Assembly (NCBI RefSeq): GCF_016756315.1
Contig: NZ_AP024235.1
Coordinates: forward strand, 2,666,001-2,730,000
DNA length: 64,000 nucleotides
Reading direction: 5' to 3'
From: Alteromonas sp. KC3
GTDB lineage: Bacteria > Pseudomonadota > Gammaproteobacteria > Enterobacterales > Alteromonadaceae
A model generated the notes under the pieces. It had not been told where the DNA came from. It worked only from the letters and a program-made list of their open reading frames with translations, and searched no databases. Positions 63,999 through 64,000 of the stretch are shown piece after piece. How positions within the stretch are numbered: position 1 is the first letter of the stretch; every line of letters begins with the position of its first letter. The position numbers and the translations under genes were made by a program.

Positions 63999-64000
63999 AT

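Overview
The window reads as chromosomal DNA of a marine gammaproteobacterium, most like Alteromonas. The grounds are the whole Entner-Doudoroff operon (zwf-pgl-edd-glk-eda) next to hexR and pykA, a malQ-glgB-glgX-gnd block, the hdfR/maoP neighbourhood, several DUF families usual in Alteromonadales, and multidomain secreted nucleases. This assignment is an inference from gene content; no rRNA or other phylogenetic marker lies in the window. I see no tRNA, rRNA, IS element, prophage, integron or CRISPR array.

Layout. 0-9.5 kb: the N-terminal part of a two-component-propeller sensor running off the left edge, an RNase J-like nuclease with a small frameshifted ORF in front of it, a DUF2750 gene with an HdfR-like LysR regulator, maoP, a PRC-barrel protein, a persulfide-sensor-type ArsR regulator divergent from a rhodanese with two operator-like palindromes between them, and another LysR regulator. 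9.5-16.3 kb: an ExoD-like membrane protein, then a five-gene two-component cluster (NtrC-type regulator, a 74-residue protein that looks like a lone histidine-kinase dimerisation helix pair, a CHASE3 sensor kinase, a single-domain receiver, and a REC-HK-REC-REC hybrid kinase). 16.3-20.6 kb: small envelope and stress-type genes (ElaB/YqjD-like, YqjE-like, a third small gene, lipoproteins, DUF1328) and a YfbR-like nucleotidase with an altered HD motif. 20.6-27.5 kb: a large DUF349 protein with small partners, an AGCS symporter and an M14 carboxypeptidase.

27.6-50.1 kb is a concentrated central-carbon region: a long-form GAPDH, msrB, gnd, glgX, glgB, malQ, gapA, hexose-6-phosphate mutarotase, eda, glk, edd, pgl, zwf, hexR and pykA. 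Together these release and remodel alpha-glucan, phosphorylate glucose, and carry it through the oxidative pentose phosphate and Entner-Doudoroff routes to GAP and pyruvate. HexR-type palindromes are visible in the zwf/hexR interval and in front of pykA, which fits HexR control of the region.

50-64 kb: a small exported protein, a two-BON-domain periplasmic protein, a membrane-anchored EEP-fold hydrolase, a GT2-like protein lacking a normal DxD motif, a PilJ-type hybrid kinase, an orphan WYL regulator of BrxR/CapW style, and an apparent two-gene operon. That operon encodes a very large exported double nuclease (endonuclease I plus ExeM-type domain) ending in a dockerin-like EF-hand pair, followed 16 bases later by a short exported protein with a cohesin-like domain and a PEP-CTERM-like tail. 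This pair is the best candidate for an undescribed system: surface display of a DNase through cohesin-dockerin docking. The right edge cuts an M1-type aminopeptidase C-terminal region.
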